Shown here in pieces: positions 28,701 to 43,700 of a stretch of DNA of 64,000 nt; position 1 is the stretch's first letter, and each line of letters opens with the position of its first letter. The stretch is from Parambassis ranga. Lineage: Eukaryota; Chordata; Actinopteri; Ambassidae. The stretch is taken from the NCBI RefSeq assembly GCF_900634625.1, contig NC_041040.1, positions 13,941,389-14,005,388 on the forward strand, given 5' to 3'. The notes under the pieces are model-generated. The model was given only the letters and a program-made list of their open reading frames with translations. It did not search any database and was not told the DNA's origin. The position numbers were made by a program, and so were the translations under genes.

Positions 28701-31700
28701 GTCATAAAACAGGAGCAACAACAGAGGAATGCAGCTAAGTCACTGGAAAAAGGCACAAACTGAGCAGTACAGATGAGAACTGAATAAACAGTTGTTCCAT
28801 TTTATGTCAACCGGTAATATCATACAAGCTCTGAGCTTTGTTCGACATTTTGGTAAAAACACAGATTTTTTTGTGTAGAGTGGAGTGAAAATGTTTTCTG
28901 GGCAGGCCGGCCTAAATCCTAGATTATATTGTGTGTGATCAGGGTTAACCCCTTTCTGCGGATTATCATCCAGGGTGTGTGCTCGGCACGTGACAGACTG
29001 TGTGATAGTTATCCTCATCTCACCACAACAATGGTTTCAATTCTTGGTCCATTTGTGGGGGCAGAACTAAATCTAAATCTAAATTACAGTGTTAAATACA
29101 CACACACACACTGAAATGCTATTCTTTACTCCCTTATGTGAATTCCTTGTTGTCCTGGTCATTAAAGAAATGTTTTTATGACTTCCTCATACTTTAGGAT
29201 CACTTTGAATGATCACATGCCACCCTAATGGCACTGCTTGATGAATCAACTTCATTTTTTGTACAGCACACTATGTTAACATAGTGTATTGTAGTCCAAT
29301 CCATGTCCTGTGGAAGCAACATGAGGTCAAGGTATATGAAGGTGAAAAGCAGACTCTAATTAGGTTTGGCCTGGAGGCAAAAACCTCAACATGCTGAGCG
29401 TGATGACATTTGATTGTGAAGTGTGATCTGGTGTGCACTAAAAATGACTTTTGTTTGTGAAGTAAAAAAAATGGTGAATGCATGATATTACTCATTAATG
29501 GACAAAAATGACTAAAAACTCCTGCCATGAGGCCATCCATTTAGGAATGTCTAATTAATACAGTATTATATATTTTAGTATAAACAAAAACATCGGCTCT
29601 CCCTGAATGTGCTCTCTGAATGGGATTTGACAGAGCTGGGAAATGAGTGTCAGCGTTGCCTTTGGCTTATCGATTCGTATACATGCACACAATGACGTCA
29701 GCAGGCATTCACATTGACAGGCACACAAAGGCCAACAAGGATAGGTTACAAAACCAGCATACAGTAATTGGACCACGAGGTGGAATCAATAAAACATTCC
29801 AATGTGTTACACATTGGAAAAAAGACACTGCCAATAGTTGTTTCCTTTCATCATGTGCTAACTAATAAGTCACCTTGTACAGTATGGAGCTCTCTGCCCT
29901 AACATATTGTGATCATTTATCCAAAAAAAACACCAGATGAAAGAAAGAATCACAATCCCTCCTCGGCCTCAAGAGAAAAACCCCAAAACTGACAGAGTCA
30001 TTTACCGTTAGCGAGCAGCTCAGTCCCCATTGTCCCACAACATTTCAGCGATCACACCTGCGTACTTTCAGTAATAGGACAGTCTCCAGAGGCACCAGAC
30101 AAAATCAGGAGTGGACACAGGTGCCTGACAGTTTCATGCTAGTGTGCACTGCACAGTGGCCACCATTCACGATTAAAGTCTAAAACAAACCTCTCAACAC
30201 CTGCTGTACAGTGATAAAAAAAAAAATCAATTTATTGACGTAATGCATTAAAAAACAACATCAGCAGTGTTTTTTTTCTGTCATACATGCCCCTATAACA
30301 GGCCACACAATGACATTTAGTAAACCTAAAAAGACCACTAATGGGCTAAAATACACTACAATTAGATCACTGAGGAAATGTCAGTGGTCAATGGCCCCAC
30401 CAAAGCAGGGTTTAGCTGTGCCAAGAATGCTATTACACAAATGAAACTCTCCAAGAGGCTTTCAATTGCTTTTAGATAAATCTTTCATTTTGCCTGGAAC
30501 AGAATATCCCCCGGGTTTGTACCACTGAACAACGTTATTTTACCCTAATTTAACAATAACTTATTTAGCAGGTATGGCTCTTCATTCAGATTATACAGTA
30601 ACCCTTTACGGTCAGGAATCTGTACTAGAGACAATAGTTTAACTTTTACCTAACCTAATAAAGGCCGCCAGATCCACTTTGTTTCATGTGTGATGAACAT
30701 GTATTTGGTCCAAATAATTCCAGAGAAAGTGATGTCAATAAGCTTGCTAATATTGTGTCATTCTGTTAAATGAGAAATTTTAGTTAAATTAGTTAAAGAG
30801 TTGCGGTAATTTCTCAAATGTTTTCTTTGACTAGACCAGTTTAAAAAAATCAAGGATTAATGGACCTAAAGTGGGATTGCACTGATGCTGATGCAAATTA
30901 TCCAGATCAGGCTGGTGAATCCATGCTGTGCCTGATGTGACTGTGATTCACATCTAATGAAATCCCCGGGGCCAGCAGCCAGAATCTGACTGAGGTTACC
31001 TAGCTACAGCACACGCCAGGCCACTTGAGCCCCAGGACCATCTCTAATTACAGACAGTAAAAGAAAGAAAAAGAGGAACAAAGCAGGCAGACAGAGAAGG
31101 AAAAAAAAGATGGAGTATGAAAAAGTGATGGAGGTGGAGGATAAGAAGAGAAATAGAAGCCACAGCTGTTCTGTTTCCTGTTGCCTCTCGGAGCAACTTG
31201 AGAGCTCGACTGCTGTTTCCTTCACTCCACCTTAGGGCATCCCGCTAGCATGTGTACCAAACCTGAGAATAGCACTGAACCTGCGCATACTCATCATGCA
31301 AATGAGGCCAGCTTCTTAAAAAATGCATTTCTTAGCTCAAACAAACTCATGCCATTTGGGAAATACAGAGAGCAGGAAAGTTCAAGCTGAATCAATCTTA
31401 TCCCCACTAAAAGTAAACAGTCAAATCAAGCTTACCCATCCCAAGATGTGTTTAGCCCGTGGAGACAAAGGAAGCCTGTCAAGCATGCCCAAGGGAATGA
31501 AGATCATGAGCTCAGACTTTGTGGAGAGCTAAGCAAAGCAAACACTTTATGAAGCGCTGACATGTACAACTGTACAATGTTCGGCGACAGCAGTGCAACG
31601 TGTGGTGCTAACCGAGTCACTTCACGCTCGCTGAACACATCAACACATCGGCTGTTCCACATGGAGTCATAGGAAAAACTCTTCAGCCAACAAGCTGGGA

Positions 31701-34700
31701 CCGTTGTGACCAATAGAGTCACGCATAGGTCAGGAAAACACAGACAGAGGGGTGACACTTACTATATACAGCCTGCACAAAAAAAGCCTGCACACATACT
31801 AGTACAAAATACAGAAGTTGTGTGGAGTATGCTGGACAATGTTTGGACAGAGGGTCTAGCCATCAAATTAGTAGTAAGGACATTTCAGACATTAACTTTG
31901 CTACATATACCGGGTATGTCTGATAAGAAGCCCAGTATTCCCTACTGATACCATACATATATATACACTATATAGTGCTAGACAGAGTTTTGCACAGCAT
32001 TTGTGAGGACAGCCACAAAAAGGCTCCACACAGCTGACGCAGCAGTTTACTACACATTTCCCATAGAGACATGATCAATTGCTAATATAGCTTTAACCAT
32101 TACATAACCCTAAGCAGCACAAAATGTCAAGAAAAAAAATTCTTTGCATTACTTATTTTCTAAAGATAAGCACAGGAATACACAAAAACCTCTATCAAAA
32201 ACAAAAAAATATATAATAATAATTGGACCCAGAGTGCCTTAATGTTCATTTCTGTTTTAAGTTGTATAAATTAATTCTCACCAATTCAAGTTTCTCTCAC
32301 ACACAGAAAAAACTCAACACACCATCTTAGCCATTTTTGCTCCTGTGCCCAAGAGGCATCTGACTTTTACAGTCAAACTGTTTGAGCCATCCGGTGAGAT
32401 GATCATCCGCTTTGGTCATCAAACACTCCTCTGCATACTGTGTATCTTTACGGAAGGGAGGGTATAGTACACTGCACACAATAACACCGACGGGGGTGAT
32501 TGCTTGCGCCCACTTGATCCCCTCACTCACTTTGAAATGATTGCTTCTCTCAGTAAGGAGATTTAAATCTGCTTTAGCCTTTCAACCAATTCAGGATTTA
32601 GTGTAGAAGAAATGACTGACATGAAACAAGGTTAGAAGCTGTGAAAAGCTGTTCTTTATACCCTGGAAGATAGTGGTAGCTTCAGTTCAGTGAGAGAAAG
32701 GTGAAACGTTCCCAGCCAAAGCAACAATACCATATTGTATAAATCACTTTTCTCAGCTGACAACAACTTTACATCAGCCAACAAGTGCAGATGGCTAGCT
32801 ACAATAAAAGCGACCAACCCGTTTAACAGTTTCATGGCACACTGGCATTAGCTTCTTAAACACAGTCTTTCACTGGATCCGTTTGAGTTATCTGCACACG
32901 GAAAGAGAAAGATGACCCTACAGGTTGTCTTTCACTTGCAAAAGTGCCTTGTGATCGTCAATGTTTGTCTGCATGTCTAAAACACACAAGACACAAGTTC
33001 CACAACAAACCATGATTAAAAAACTACTTACATGCAAAGTATGCTAAGAGCAATTCGAGCATGTTAGGCCCATGTTACGAGACAGACTACACAACACCTT
33101 CTCAGCAAACAAAACTACACAACAAGCCCTACAAGTGATGCAAAAGCAAGAACCACAACTATTAGTACATGCTCTGGATGGAGAAGTATAGTGCTCATAC
33201 AGAAACAAGGACAGGTTCAGTTTTTTTTATTATTTACCTTTGGCTTCTTAGGCATGCTCGTTCTCCCACAATGCCCAGGACACCTGTGTCGCCTCTCCGC
33301 TCCACAGCGACTGTAATGAATTATGCAAATCCCCTGGTTTTTGTTCAGAGTACCATGACCCAGGAGTGCAAGCAGCTGACGCCTGGCATAAAAAAAAAAA
33401 CCAACCTCTCTGCCTCTCAGTCAAAAAGGGATAACACTGACTGCTGTGCTGCTCCTAAATACATCTGGCACAGGTGATATTAAGAGGAGAGGAAGTGAGA
33501 CATGGTCGTACTCGAGAGCTCTTCTAGCAGCAAGAGTCATGCCTCATGTGGAGTGAAGCGGACACACACACTGTCGTGGGCACAAGTGGACACACACACA
33601 GACACACACACAGAGTCAAGTGTTTAAGCTCTGCAGTGTCATATTAGCTCTGAAGTGTTTTTCTTGTGCTGGCTGGACATTAAGCTTTAATTTCAGAGTG
33701 TAACATCTGTTGCACTGTCTACTATACAACGCAGACTGACACACACACAAACACACACCTTAAAACGCTCTATCAACAGTTAATAGTGACTGTCAGCCTC
33801 TGTGTCACAGAGGAGTCTGTGGTGCTCTGTGGCTGGGCTGCAGAGGTAGAGCTTACTGCTGTAGTAAAACATGTGACCTCCTGCAGCTGTACATCCATTG
33901 CCAGACAGACAGTCAGTAACAGCACCATCTGGAGTCCTAATCCGCCTGGCACTGGCCACCTCTGTGATTATAAATGTGGCCCTCAAAGTCATTAGGCTTA
34001 TTGGATAGACAAATAAGATACCTGGGATCAGAGCACTACAGAGAAACCTAGTCTCTGCAGAAACAATGATGCAACCAAAATGGTTTGGTAGGGATAATGA
34101 CAATGAACAACAGCAGTAAGCATAGAGGGAAACAACAAAGGCTAAGCCAGTGTTTTTTTTTTTCATGTGGCAAAAGGTTTGTGTATCTGCCTTGATTGAG
34201 GTTGATATGGATGGCTTTAGTGCTAGCCACATTAGGGCCGCAAACCTATTTTTCCCTACCAACCTACTAAATTCCAATACATGTCTACAAACTGGGCTCC
34301 AATGATATTCAACCACAAATTCTACCAACCATCCAGATGACTGAAGAAAACAAACTTAACAAAAAATACCCTCTGAATGTTCATATTTACACTGAAATAT
34401 GCATTTGTATGCCCACATTCATTCATTCCTTTCCAACTGTGTCACAGTTTTTCCACCACACAATTAACCTTTGCATACATAACTTTTCATACTATCAAGG
34501 GCAAAGTGCTCTTAAATGTGACACACAGCAGAGAAAATATGTTTTTTTAATTAATATTTTAGGTTTCCTGTACTGCAAATCTGTCTACTGAAAAATGTCT
34601 TGTGAAGTGCAGTGAGTGTCAATTGTCCATAAGACTCAAAATAAAGTAATTTCAGTAGTTTCAGTAATATGAGACACAATGAATTGGCATTATTCCACGA

Positions 34701-37700
34701 GCCTTTAAAGCCCTTTACTCAACTTTCTTTTTTGTTTGTCTGGACAGGAACTCTCAGGTTCAGCGTGAGGACACAGAGCTGGGCTGCACAAAGCAGCAGC
34801 GTGACATATGCGCCATATGGGTGGGTTGAGGGAAATTGGAGCAGCGTTTCCCTCCGGAGGAAAACACATAAGTACATCTCTATTCATGCACACGCGCACA
34901 TGTATGATATACTGGACAGAGATGACAAAAGTATTCACAATGTCAAACATGCACGTTTGTTTAGGGAGAGCATACCATATGGTGTATATGGAGGACAATT
35001 AAGCCTCAGGTTCATTACACCATGATTGTGTCACATGCACCTCATATGCACTACAGTGGCTGGAGGTTGCACGGCTGCAGAATCAGAAACATAAAATGTC
35101 CACATGCAGACAGACAGTGGATTCAGTAGTAAATCACAACTGCACCCTGTGCTCTCTCTTCCCTACCCCACCCCCCTTTTCCCAAGTAGCTGATTTCATC
35201 CTCGCAAAGCCACTCTCACTCTAATCTCCCCTTATCCGTCTGCACTGGCAAAGAATCACATATCAAACTCACACACATTAAAAAACCTGGGACATCATAA
35301 CAGAAAATGATGGTTTAGCTATTGTGTTCATCAGATGCAAAAAAGTTATGCGGTCTTTTCAAGATTCCTCCTCAAGTTACTTTGATTTATAATTTAAACT
35401 TTTCAACATCTGTCATATTTGTTGTAATGCAGGCAGAGTTGGCAGACTGATAACCAGATTTCATAAAGGGGGCATGTAGTAGCTTGTTGTTATATAATAT
35501 CTAAATCTCTAAGCCTCTCTTTGGAATAGCCATTGGGGTACAGGAGCATCAAAAATCAATGAAAATACACAGCAGTAGTCTCTACTTAATCTGTTAAACC
35601 AAAAAATCTCATAAATAGCAAAGCAAATAATATCCCACAGCTTTTTTTTCTTTTTAAAGCAAACACAACAAATAGTACAGTTTAAAAGTACAGGAGAAAA
35701 TTAACTATACACAACACACCTGACTTACCCATGAGACATTTTTATTCTTGGTTTGTTTGATCATGGCAACAAGGTAGACCAGTTATGTGCCGAGAGGAGC
35801 CCCCTCCTCAGCAAATTTCAGCCCCACAGCCTGTTGCTGGTCTGAGCCGGATCAGGGGTGATGGCTGGGGGCACGTCGCACTCAGCCATAGGTCATCATC
35901 AACACTGCAAACCAGCACGCCCAAAATGCCTGCTCTGAATAAATCCAGCATCTGTCAGAGGGTTGGGGGAGTGACACCATGCTACACCCAGAGAAGGAGG
36001 AAGTTTTCAGGCTCCTTCACCAGGGAAAATAGTCAACATCACGCAGGAAATATCCAGAAAACTCAAGAGCCTCTTCCTCCTGACAGCAAACAGTGACCTG
36101 ATGGACTGATTATGTATTCACGCTGAGTATGAATATGAAACATCCCAGCAGGTTTAACCCCGCCCTGCTGAGCCTTAGCATGCACCCAATCGCGGAGCAG
36201 ATCTTTGTGGCCAGCTCCCAAGGGTGAGCTTATAGAAGTATTAGGATGAACATAAGAAGAGCACAGAGCTCTTCACTAACAGGTCAGCGACACCTCCACA
36301 TATAAGAATGTAAATAAAACAGAAAACAGCAGAGAGAAACTTAAAGTAACTCAGATCATTTGTAGGTGCCTCATCCACTCATTACACTCCTCTCTTTTCT
36401 GTTTTATCTCTGCTCTCTTCCTTTCCACCTACTTAATGGCACTTTCCCTTCTCTACACTCCTCCTTCCCTCCATCTCTCCCACTCTCTGGGGTACATCTT
36501 CTCGCCCGCCTGATACCTGTTGTCATGGCACCTCTTTGCTAGGAGACAAATACCATGGCAGATAGTAAGAAAACGCTCTCTCTCCCCACTCTCTCTTTCT
36601 CTGATCCCGTTTCAGTCAGTGCTCTCTGATCCAAAAATAAGTTCTCTCTCTCTAGGAACAATTTAGCCTCTAAATGTTGCACTGACTTTCTAACCTTCGC
36701 AGCCCAACTCATTTTTTCTTTCTCTTGTACCAACACCACCTCTCCATCAGCTCCACACTTCTCATAGTCTATTTGCAGTAGCCGATTCTGATTACCCTGA
36801 AAAGATCATTGAGTTCCGTCATTTTTGAATTCTGATTTGAATAGCAGCACTTGGTGGAATTGAGCCACAGAGCAGCTATAGAATAGCACTGCAATTGCAC
36901 AATGCAATGAACAATCTAATCAATTAGTGCTTGACGAGAATGTGTCAAAAACTAAGCTCCTAGTTTTGATAGACAAAAGTATGGTGTAGATGAATCAATC
37001 TTTACTTAAACCTCTTTAAAAAACAATTTAGAACCATTGCCTTTTCAAAGTCTACATTTATGGCCAAAAACGAATTCTTCATTACTGTGAAACCATTACA
37101 CATAACAGTTTTTCTTACGATTGTTTCCTAGCAGGAGAGGGTGCATGCTGCTGTCTTAATTAAGATCTTTTTTTGTGCGGCAAGTCAGAGTGCTTCAGGT
37201 TAAAGTCTGTCTAATGAAATGCAATGATATTTTTGCTGCTTCTCCTTTTCAGATAAAGTAAGGTGTAGGAACCACCCTGGTTACTAAGAAAATGAGGAAG
37301 AGATTTGTTCTGACTGTTTGTCTATCCCAAACACTATGCCATGTCAAAAAATATTGAAAAAATAAATATTGAGTTAATGGTTGGCAGGTCACAAATCAGA
37401 AAAAGAAAACTGCGTTTTTTTATACTTGGGAAGCTGATCCCCAAGGAGGTTTGGTATTTTTGCTAGAATAAGTGAAGTTATTAAGCCAAGAGTCAAGGCT
37501 TTAAAGTGAGACTTTCATACAGCTTCTGATCCATTTTTAACGTCTGTCAGTCTAATTAATTGTCTCTAGTATCCATATGGGCCAGCAGCCCTCCTCTTGT
37601 GCACAAGGTTGTCTGCATCTCTTTGCTGTTAATTGGCCTCAAAGAACATCTGCTCCTGTTTTAAGTGATGCTTGGTTTGGTCTGAGGTGCCAATTTAACA

Positions 37701-40700
37701 TGTGTGAGCAGAGGCTACATGTCCTTCATCACTTTAATATCAGTTTATCTGCATGTCTTTGGAAGAAATTGACACTAAGTGCAATCAGGTATGTTGAAAA
37801 TAAAGTTTGAAAAAGCAAGCTTTAAAGCTACACTAACAGCAAAACATATCTGAGAGACTTCTTTCTACGGGCATGCACTGTAGAATGACGTAACAATGCT
37901 AATAAAGGGAATTACTGAACAAAACATGCCAGAAATTTCAAGCCTCACAAAAATTGATGACGCCACTCCAGCCTTCAAAAGCAGCTGTTTTCCACTGATA
38001 ACAGCAACCTAGCCAACATGGCTAAAGGCAAGACAATATATTTCCCCACATTTTTTGAGAACTTAGAGAAATATTTAGCTGATAAAGACATAATACATCC
38101 TCATTCCACTAATCACCTGCATATAACACAGTATAGTTTGTAGGAAATGAGCTGCATGTTTCTGCCCATGACTTCACTACCACTGACCAGTGAGAGTTTT
38201 AAAACTCAGACTGTCAGTTGTAACTGAACCAGGGTCAGTGCACTCAGTGTCACTGACATCAGTGTTTCCAGGCAGGAGTAGAGCTATACGCTACACAGGC
38301 CGCCACAGACACATACATCTCAGTTTCCAGTCCAATGGTGAGGCAATAGATTATCTAAACGCAGTAAAAATCCAACTAAATCAGAGACATTCCTGTGGGC
38401 CTCTGTGGACAATTAGCTGCTCAGTTTCCGGACATTTCCATATTCTTCGGAAAAGTGAAAGAAAGCATGCTTGCTGCCAGGGAAACCCTGCTTCAGTGTA
38501 TTCTGCACTGGTTTGACACTCCCTCCATGGGCGTGCATCCCAATGCCTGGAAAACTGGGAATTCCAGGTCACACTTTTTTTTCTTTTTTTTTTTTAATGG
38601 AAGCTCAGCTGAACACCAGCACACACTCAAATTTCTGGAAAAAATTACACTCATCTGTGCAGCTCTCCAGAGCTTTTTCTCATCCATTATGTAGTCACCT
38701 CAGAGCCTGTATCAGGTAAAGGTCTCTACTTACAGACAACTATGAAGAAATCAGTACAAAATGTTGAACAAGGGAGTGAATACTGTTGACAGTGATTATC
38801 AGGAGACTTCTCCACTCGCACCACAAGTCAATATTTCACAGTAATTGCTGTGACATATGATGCAGGCATTTTTTTATTTATTTTTTTATTTTATTGTTTA
38901 TGCCCAAATTAACATATGGTCAACTAAGATGGTAGAAAATAGTAAGCATTCAACCTCTTCTTGAGTGCCAGTATTGAGTTTTTAAGGTAGATTAATGCTA
39001 AATTAAGATTGTCTTAACAAATGTATCGCTGCACATCTCTCATTTTTGAATAGGAGTTTCAGGAACAGAGGCAGAAAATCATAGGGTGCAATAAGCATGA
39101 GAATGCATTATTTATGCATCAGCTCATTTATATTACCATCTATAATAAAATAACCGCTTATTTTCTTGCCTTTTCCACTTGTGGTTCAGCAAGAAAATAG
39201 ACCAGGCAATGGAACAAGTAGTAGTAGGTTGTGAGCTGAATGTGAGTCCTGTCTGAACACTTGAATTGGTTAACAGCGTGCCGAAAAGAAGGAAAAGGAA
39301 GCCACTTCAGTGCTTTCACTGTCTGAACCCAGGTTAAATATAGTGGTAGTGCAGTTCTGGCCACATAGTACCTCTGAATTTTCATTCATAAGCAAACCTA
39401 AGTCACTTTTCTTTGACTTTTCGGTATGCAACTCAACTTATGCATAGTATTTGCTACTGCTGCTACATCGTGGTATACAGGAAAGCCTAGAAAACAAAAG
39501 GGGGAATATAGTAGGCCCTGCTGTCTTCAATTAGCCGAGTTTCCGTGAGGAGTGTCTGGGACTGGCTACACAGTCTGTCAGACGGAGTCCCATCCGGCCG
39601 GGTCTCCGTGCTCCACATTCCATCCAGAGCAGAATTGTGTTCCGCCCCATTTCAGACGTAAAACGGAGGTTTGGTGCTCCATATTGGAAACATGTGAGAG
39701 GACTGTCATAGAAGGAGCGGCGTGTCACGGCAGCTGGGGTCCTTGCAAGTTCAGCACTGCACACAGCACTGACCTCTGCCAAAATCTCTGGTTTTTAAGT
39801 CTACTCATTATATTAATTTCAGCACACACAGTAATTAAATATAAACACATGTTGATACTCTGCAGTGAATTGTTTGTTTTCATGCAAACACCTTACTCAT
39901 GGGGCTTAGATGCTCCGGTGTGGCGTTTCAACAGCTGGTCCTACACTAATCCACTCATCAGTTAAATTAAAGCTTACTCAGTTGTGCAGTCAGTGTTGAT
40001 CCTACTGCAGTGCCTGTCACACAAACCAGACTGTGCAACTAACAGTTGTGTGACCTCTGAGCATTTTTCCTTCCCCACAATATCTGGGATAAAATTTTTG
40101 TTCCAGTTCAGAGCCAGGACCCTTCAAACTCCACATTTCTAGACAGAATACGTCATAATGGGCGCACATGTCTTGGTTCTTATTCAAAATCTTCTCTGAA
40201 TGAGGGTGAAAAAAAGCAGGCTTCTTTTGGATTTGTAGAAACAAATGGTGCATCACTTGCAGCTACAGTATAGCAGGCAGAACTGTGCACTCATTAGTTG
40301 TTCCTTCAATCCGAATCTGGAAACATTTGTCTTAACAAATTACTTCAAAGCGCCATTTGTTTTGGTCTGTGTGAGGTCACACAGTCTTATTTAAGCAAGT
40401 GGCACATGTTCACCCATTATGTTATCAGATGTTTACTTTGATCCTGCTGGAATAAAACATCTTACATAAAGAACAACATCAAGGCTTTATCTGGTAACTG
40501 CTAACTAATTATTTCTAATCTATAAAACCTAAGCAATATATTTGACTCTTACCTTTATAATCTTAAAAATCGAGAATTTAAAAATATAAAATCTGTCATA
40601 AAAACGTTATGTTTGAGCCTTGGCAATGTTAAAAGAATAACTTTTCAGTGTAGAACTGGTGAGCAAAGTGTAACATGGCCATCTAGTGGTAAAACTCAAT

Positions 40701-43700
40701 TAGAGAGGAGCATCTGCAGTGCTGGAGGGTTGTGTGGAACAGGGAAAAACACCCGGATTTGTTGCATTGTTCCTGTGATGACCATTGTTTACTGGAGACT
40801 GCAGAATAGAAATAACATATTCCTCTTCCTTTGTGCTATACTAAAGCCATCTGCAGCTAAATGACTAAAAAGGACTGTATGTATGCATCATTATATTTTA
40901 ATGTCTAGGGACCATAACCCACATTGTTATCTTACTGCATTTTATAAAACTACACAGGCTGTATTCTAATCCTGCACGAGCACACAAAAAGACACATGAA
41001 ATAAAACAGCAAAGCCCCATAAACTCAAACTGTCATGTTCCTGCAGTGTGAACTCCTAGTGTTCAAAACATTACAACCTCAGCTCTCTGTCCAAACCCTA
41101 GAATAAATATGAAATAAAACATTTATCACGTCTGGCTGCAGGCACAGTGAGAGCTCTGCAGAAAAACACTGTCAGTTCAGTGCAAGTGAAATATTTTAGC
41201 TAAATCCTGCAGCATTCATGACTGTTTTGGATCTACAGTGAGAGAAATCTACAGTGGCAGGCAACAGTGATGAACATTGTGGGAAAATGCTGGCAGGCAT
41301 CCACTCAGATTGGTGCTGTGACATTTTCAGCAAAGTTGTGCATGTGCAAAAACACCTGCACACATGATCTCTGAATTATTAATGTAACAGAAGCCTTCAT
41401 GAAACAATTATAATGAAGCACATGAAGCACATACTGGCAGCTTTATCAGCTTCTTAATCTCTCACACACGCAGTCTGTCCTCTAACCTCTGTGGTAAATA
41501 AGCATCAAAGCCACAAACTCACATATGGAAGCTCTGCTCTCCGGCGATGGCCCAGCCCACAGCACGGCATGAAGGGGACCAGGGAGGGGAGGAACGGACG
41601 GCCGTCTCACAGACTCCCTGTCAGGCAGCAACATCTACTCAGCCTCGGTCCATGCCTGCAGACTTGACCCACAGGGTTGCAGACCACCGAAACGCAGATG
41701 AGATGACAATAACAGGAGAGATCCTTGATGGAGGAGTAAGCAGAGGGAGTGGAGGGTATCCACACCAGCCCCCTACTTATGTCCTCCCCTCCCCACGTGT
41801 GCACCTATCTTTATCCGATTCAGAAAACTCTGAGCATTCAAAAAGTCAGAATTAGATTTTCCCTCCCTCCTCATCTTCTACCCATCTCCAGACTGTGGCA
41901 ACAGCAGAGTCCACCAGTTAACAGCGAGGTGTATGTCTGAACAGTTTACCCCACCCCGAAATCTGTACACGCTCCAGCAGATCTTGCTGCCAAATCCTCT
42001 GCAGCGCTGCTGCGCTGTGACAGAGATGTACAGTTGCAGGCTGGCACGCTGGTTCAGCTGATGGTGGATTTAGACACACTCATCATCACACACAAGTTCC
42101 TTGTCATGACGGGGAGGAGGTGGAGTTCTGAGTGTCCTTTACTGACCGCTGTCCCTTCCTTACTAATGGAGGACACCGCCTCTATATTCCCCGCCTCTTC
42201 TCTTTCCTTTCATCCAGGGTTCAGTCTGTTTTAAAAGCTTAACACACACACGCACACACACGACTTGACCGTGACTTTGAGCCTTCCCTTTTTTCCTCCA
42301 GGTTTTATAGCTTCTTCTTTTTTTCCTGTGTCATGACTCCGTCCTCATTTGCATTGCATTACCCTTCATACTTTCTCTGTGTGAGTGTTTAGAACAGGCA
42401 CTGAGACAGCTGCTGGTTGCTGAAGAGATTGCACGGTGCTTTCATCTTACAGAACCAGTGTGTGATGTGTGTGTGTGTGTCTCTTGTGCAGAAGAGGAAG
42501 CAGGCGCGCAACTGCCTGTGGTGCAGAGGGAAGAAGTATTCTTGCTCTGTTCAGTCGCAACATAGGACTGAATGTGACCGCAGTAGTGGAGTGACTGTTT
42601 CTTTCTTCCTTGTCATCCCATGCCTCCTCCCTACTCTTGTCCTTCCCCCCACTGCGTCCAGGTGATTGAGCACATAGTGACATGGAGCCTCACCACTACA
42701 TCCTACATCCTAACTGCTATGTCAGCTAGAACTGCACATACAGTTTTCATGTCTCTCTGTTCAATGAAAAACACATGGTGGGAATGCAAAGGTAATATTC
42801 ATACACACATGACTGTAACAGTGTTATGATGACAATGATTTAACAGCACCCTTTTTTACAACAATATTAGTCAATATAATTCACAACTGATGTACCAGTA
42901 GGCCTATAAATAAGCTTTAACATTGCATATTTTCTTTTTTAATTATAAGAATTTATAACACAAACTAATATAAATGCAAATCACAAAACACGTAGATCGA
43001 ATCCAAGTTATATCAGTTTAGGAAACTGTGGCTCAGGTATGTGCTACTCCCCTATCTCACCTTCTGTGACTCATGCTAATTCATTTTCAGTCTTCTTAAT
43101 ATGAATATTGTGCACAGTTGTTTTTTAAGAATCAGTTGGTATTGTTCCTCAGACAGGGGTTGTTTTTCCAGTAGAACAACAACATGATTTCTGCTGTCAC
43201 ACAGTGCTGTGTCAAGATAAAGACAAACTGTTTCCTGTCTACACAAATCAGAAGTCATTGATTTCTTTGTTTTCTTTCTTTCTCCTTTTGCATTGAATAT
43301 CTACACTATGGGCCATAGTTTTATAATAAATTTAATATATGTTAGACACAATAACACAAACCCTCATCATTACAAGGTTTGCCCCATCTCCTATATACAC
43401 CCTAATAAACACAGGTTTTAATAATGCCCTCCTGTTTGGGCCTGATTTGGGCAAAGATGATTGTTGTCGACATGAGTAGATAGCATTGAGAATATTATAA
43501 ATCCAGTTCACAAGTTAAAAGTTTTTATTGTCTTGCTAGTATGGAAAGCTATAATAATCATAGATACAATTAAAGGAAACACTTAATTTTACGGTGTTGC
43601 CTTTTGGTGTCTATCATTTGTCTGTTCTATTAACAATTAATGAAGTTAAAAAATATATTGTAGTTTCTTTTCAGTTAAAATAAATAGAACTATGCTCTGA

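Larger units (their letters stand above)
27635..41522 (-). other. cacnb2: CACNB2 5' intron, 13.9 kb
   Basis: Long intron between the 2a-like and MYHSGSEDSDL exons. It contains CA-rich microsatellites (33585-33612), two weak candidate first exons (33238-33255 and 35729-35764), and a CTCF-like motif at 40677-40689. Open frames such as 33780-34328 (minus) and 39552-39965 (plus) have no family resemblance and lack exon signals. Confidence 0.45.

Noticed and set aside
30005..30055. Possible first exon MGTELLAN with donor aacg|gtaaat
   Set aside because: It ends in phase 1 and cannot join the common CACNB2 exon in frame.
33780..34328. 182-codon open frame on the minus strand inside a CACNB2 intron
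   Set aside because: The longest intronic frame, but without any motif, without flanking splice sites in phase and with composition like the surrounding intron.
39552..39965. 137-codon open frame on the plus strand
   Set aside because: No family resemblance, no promoter or splice signal; probably chance.
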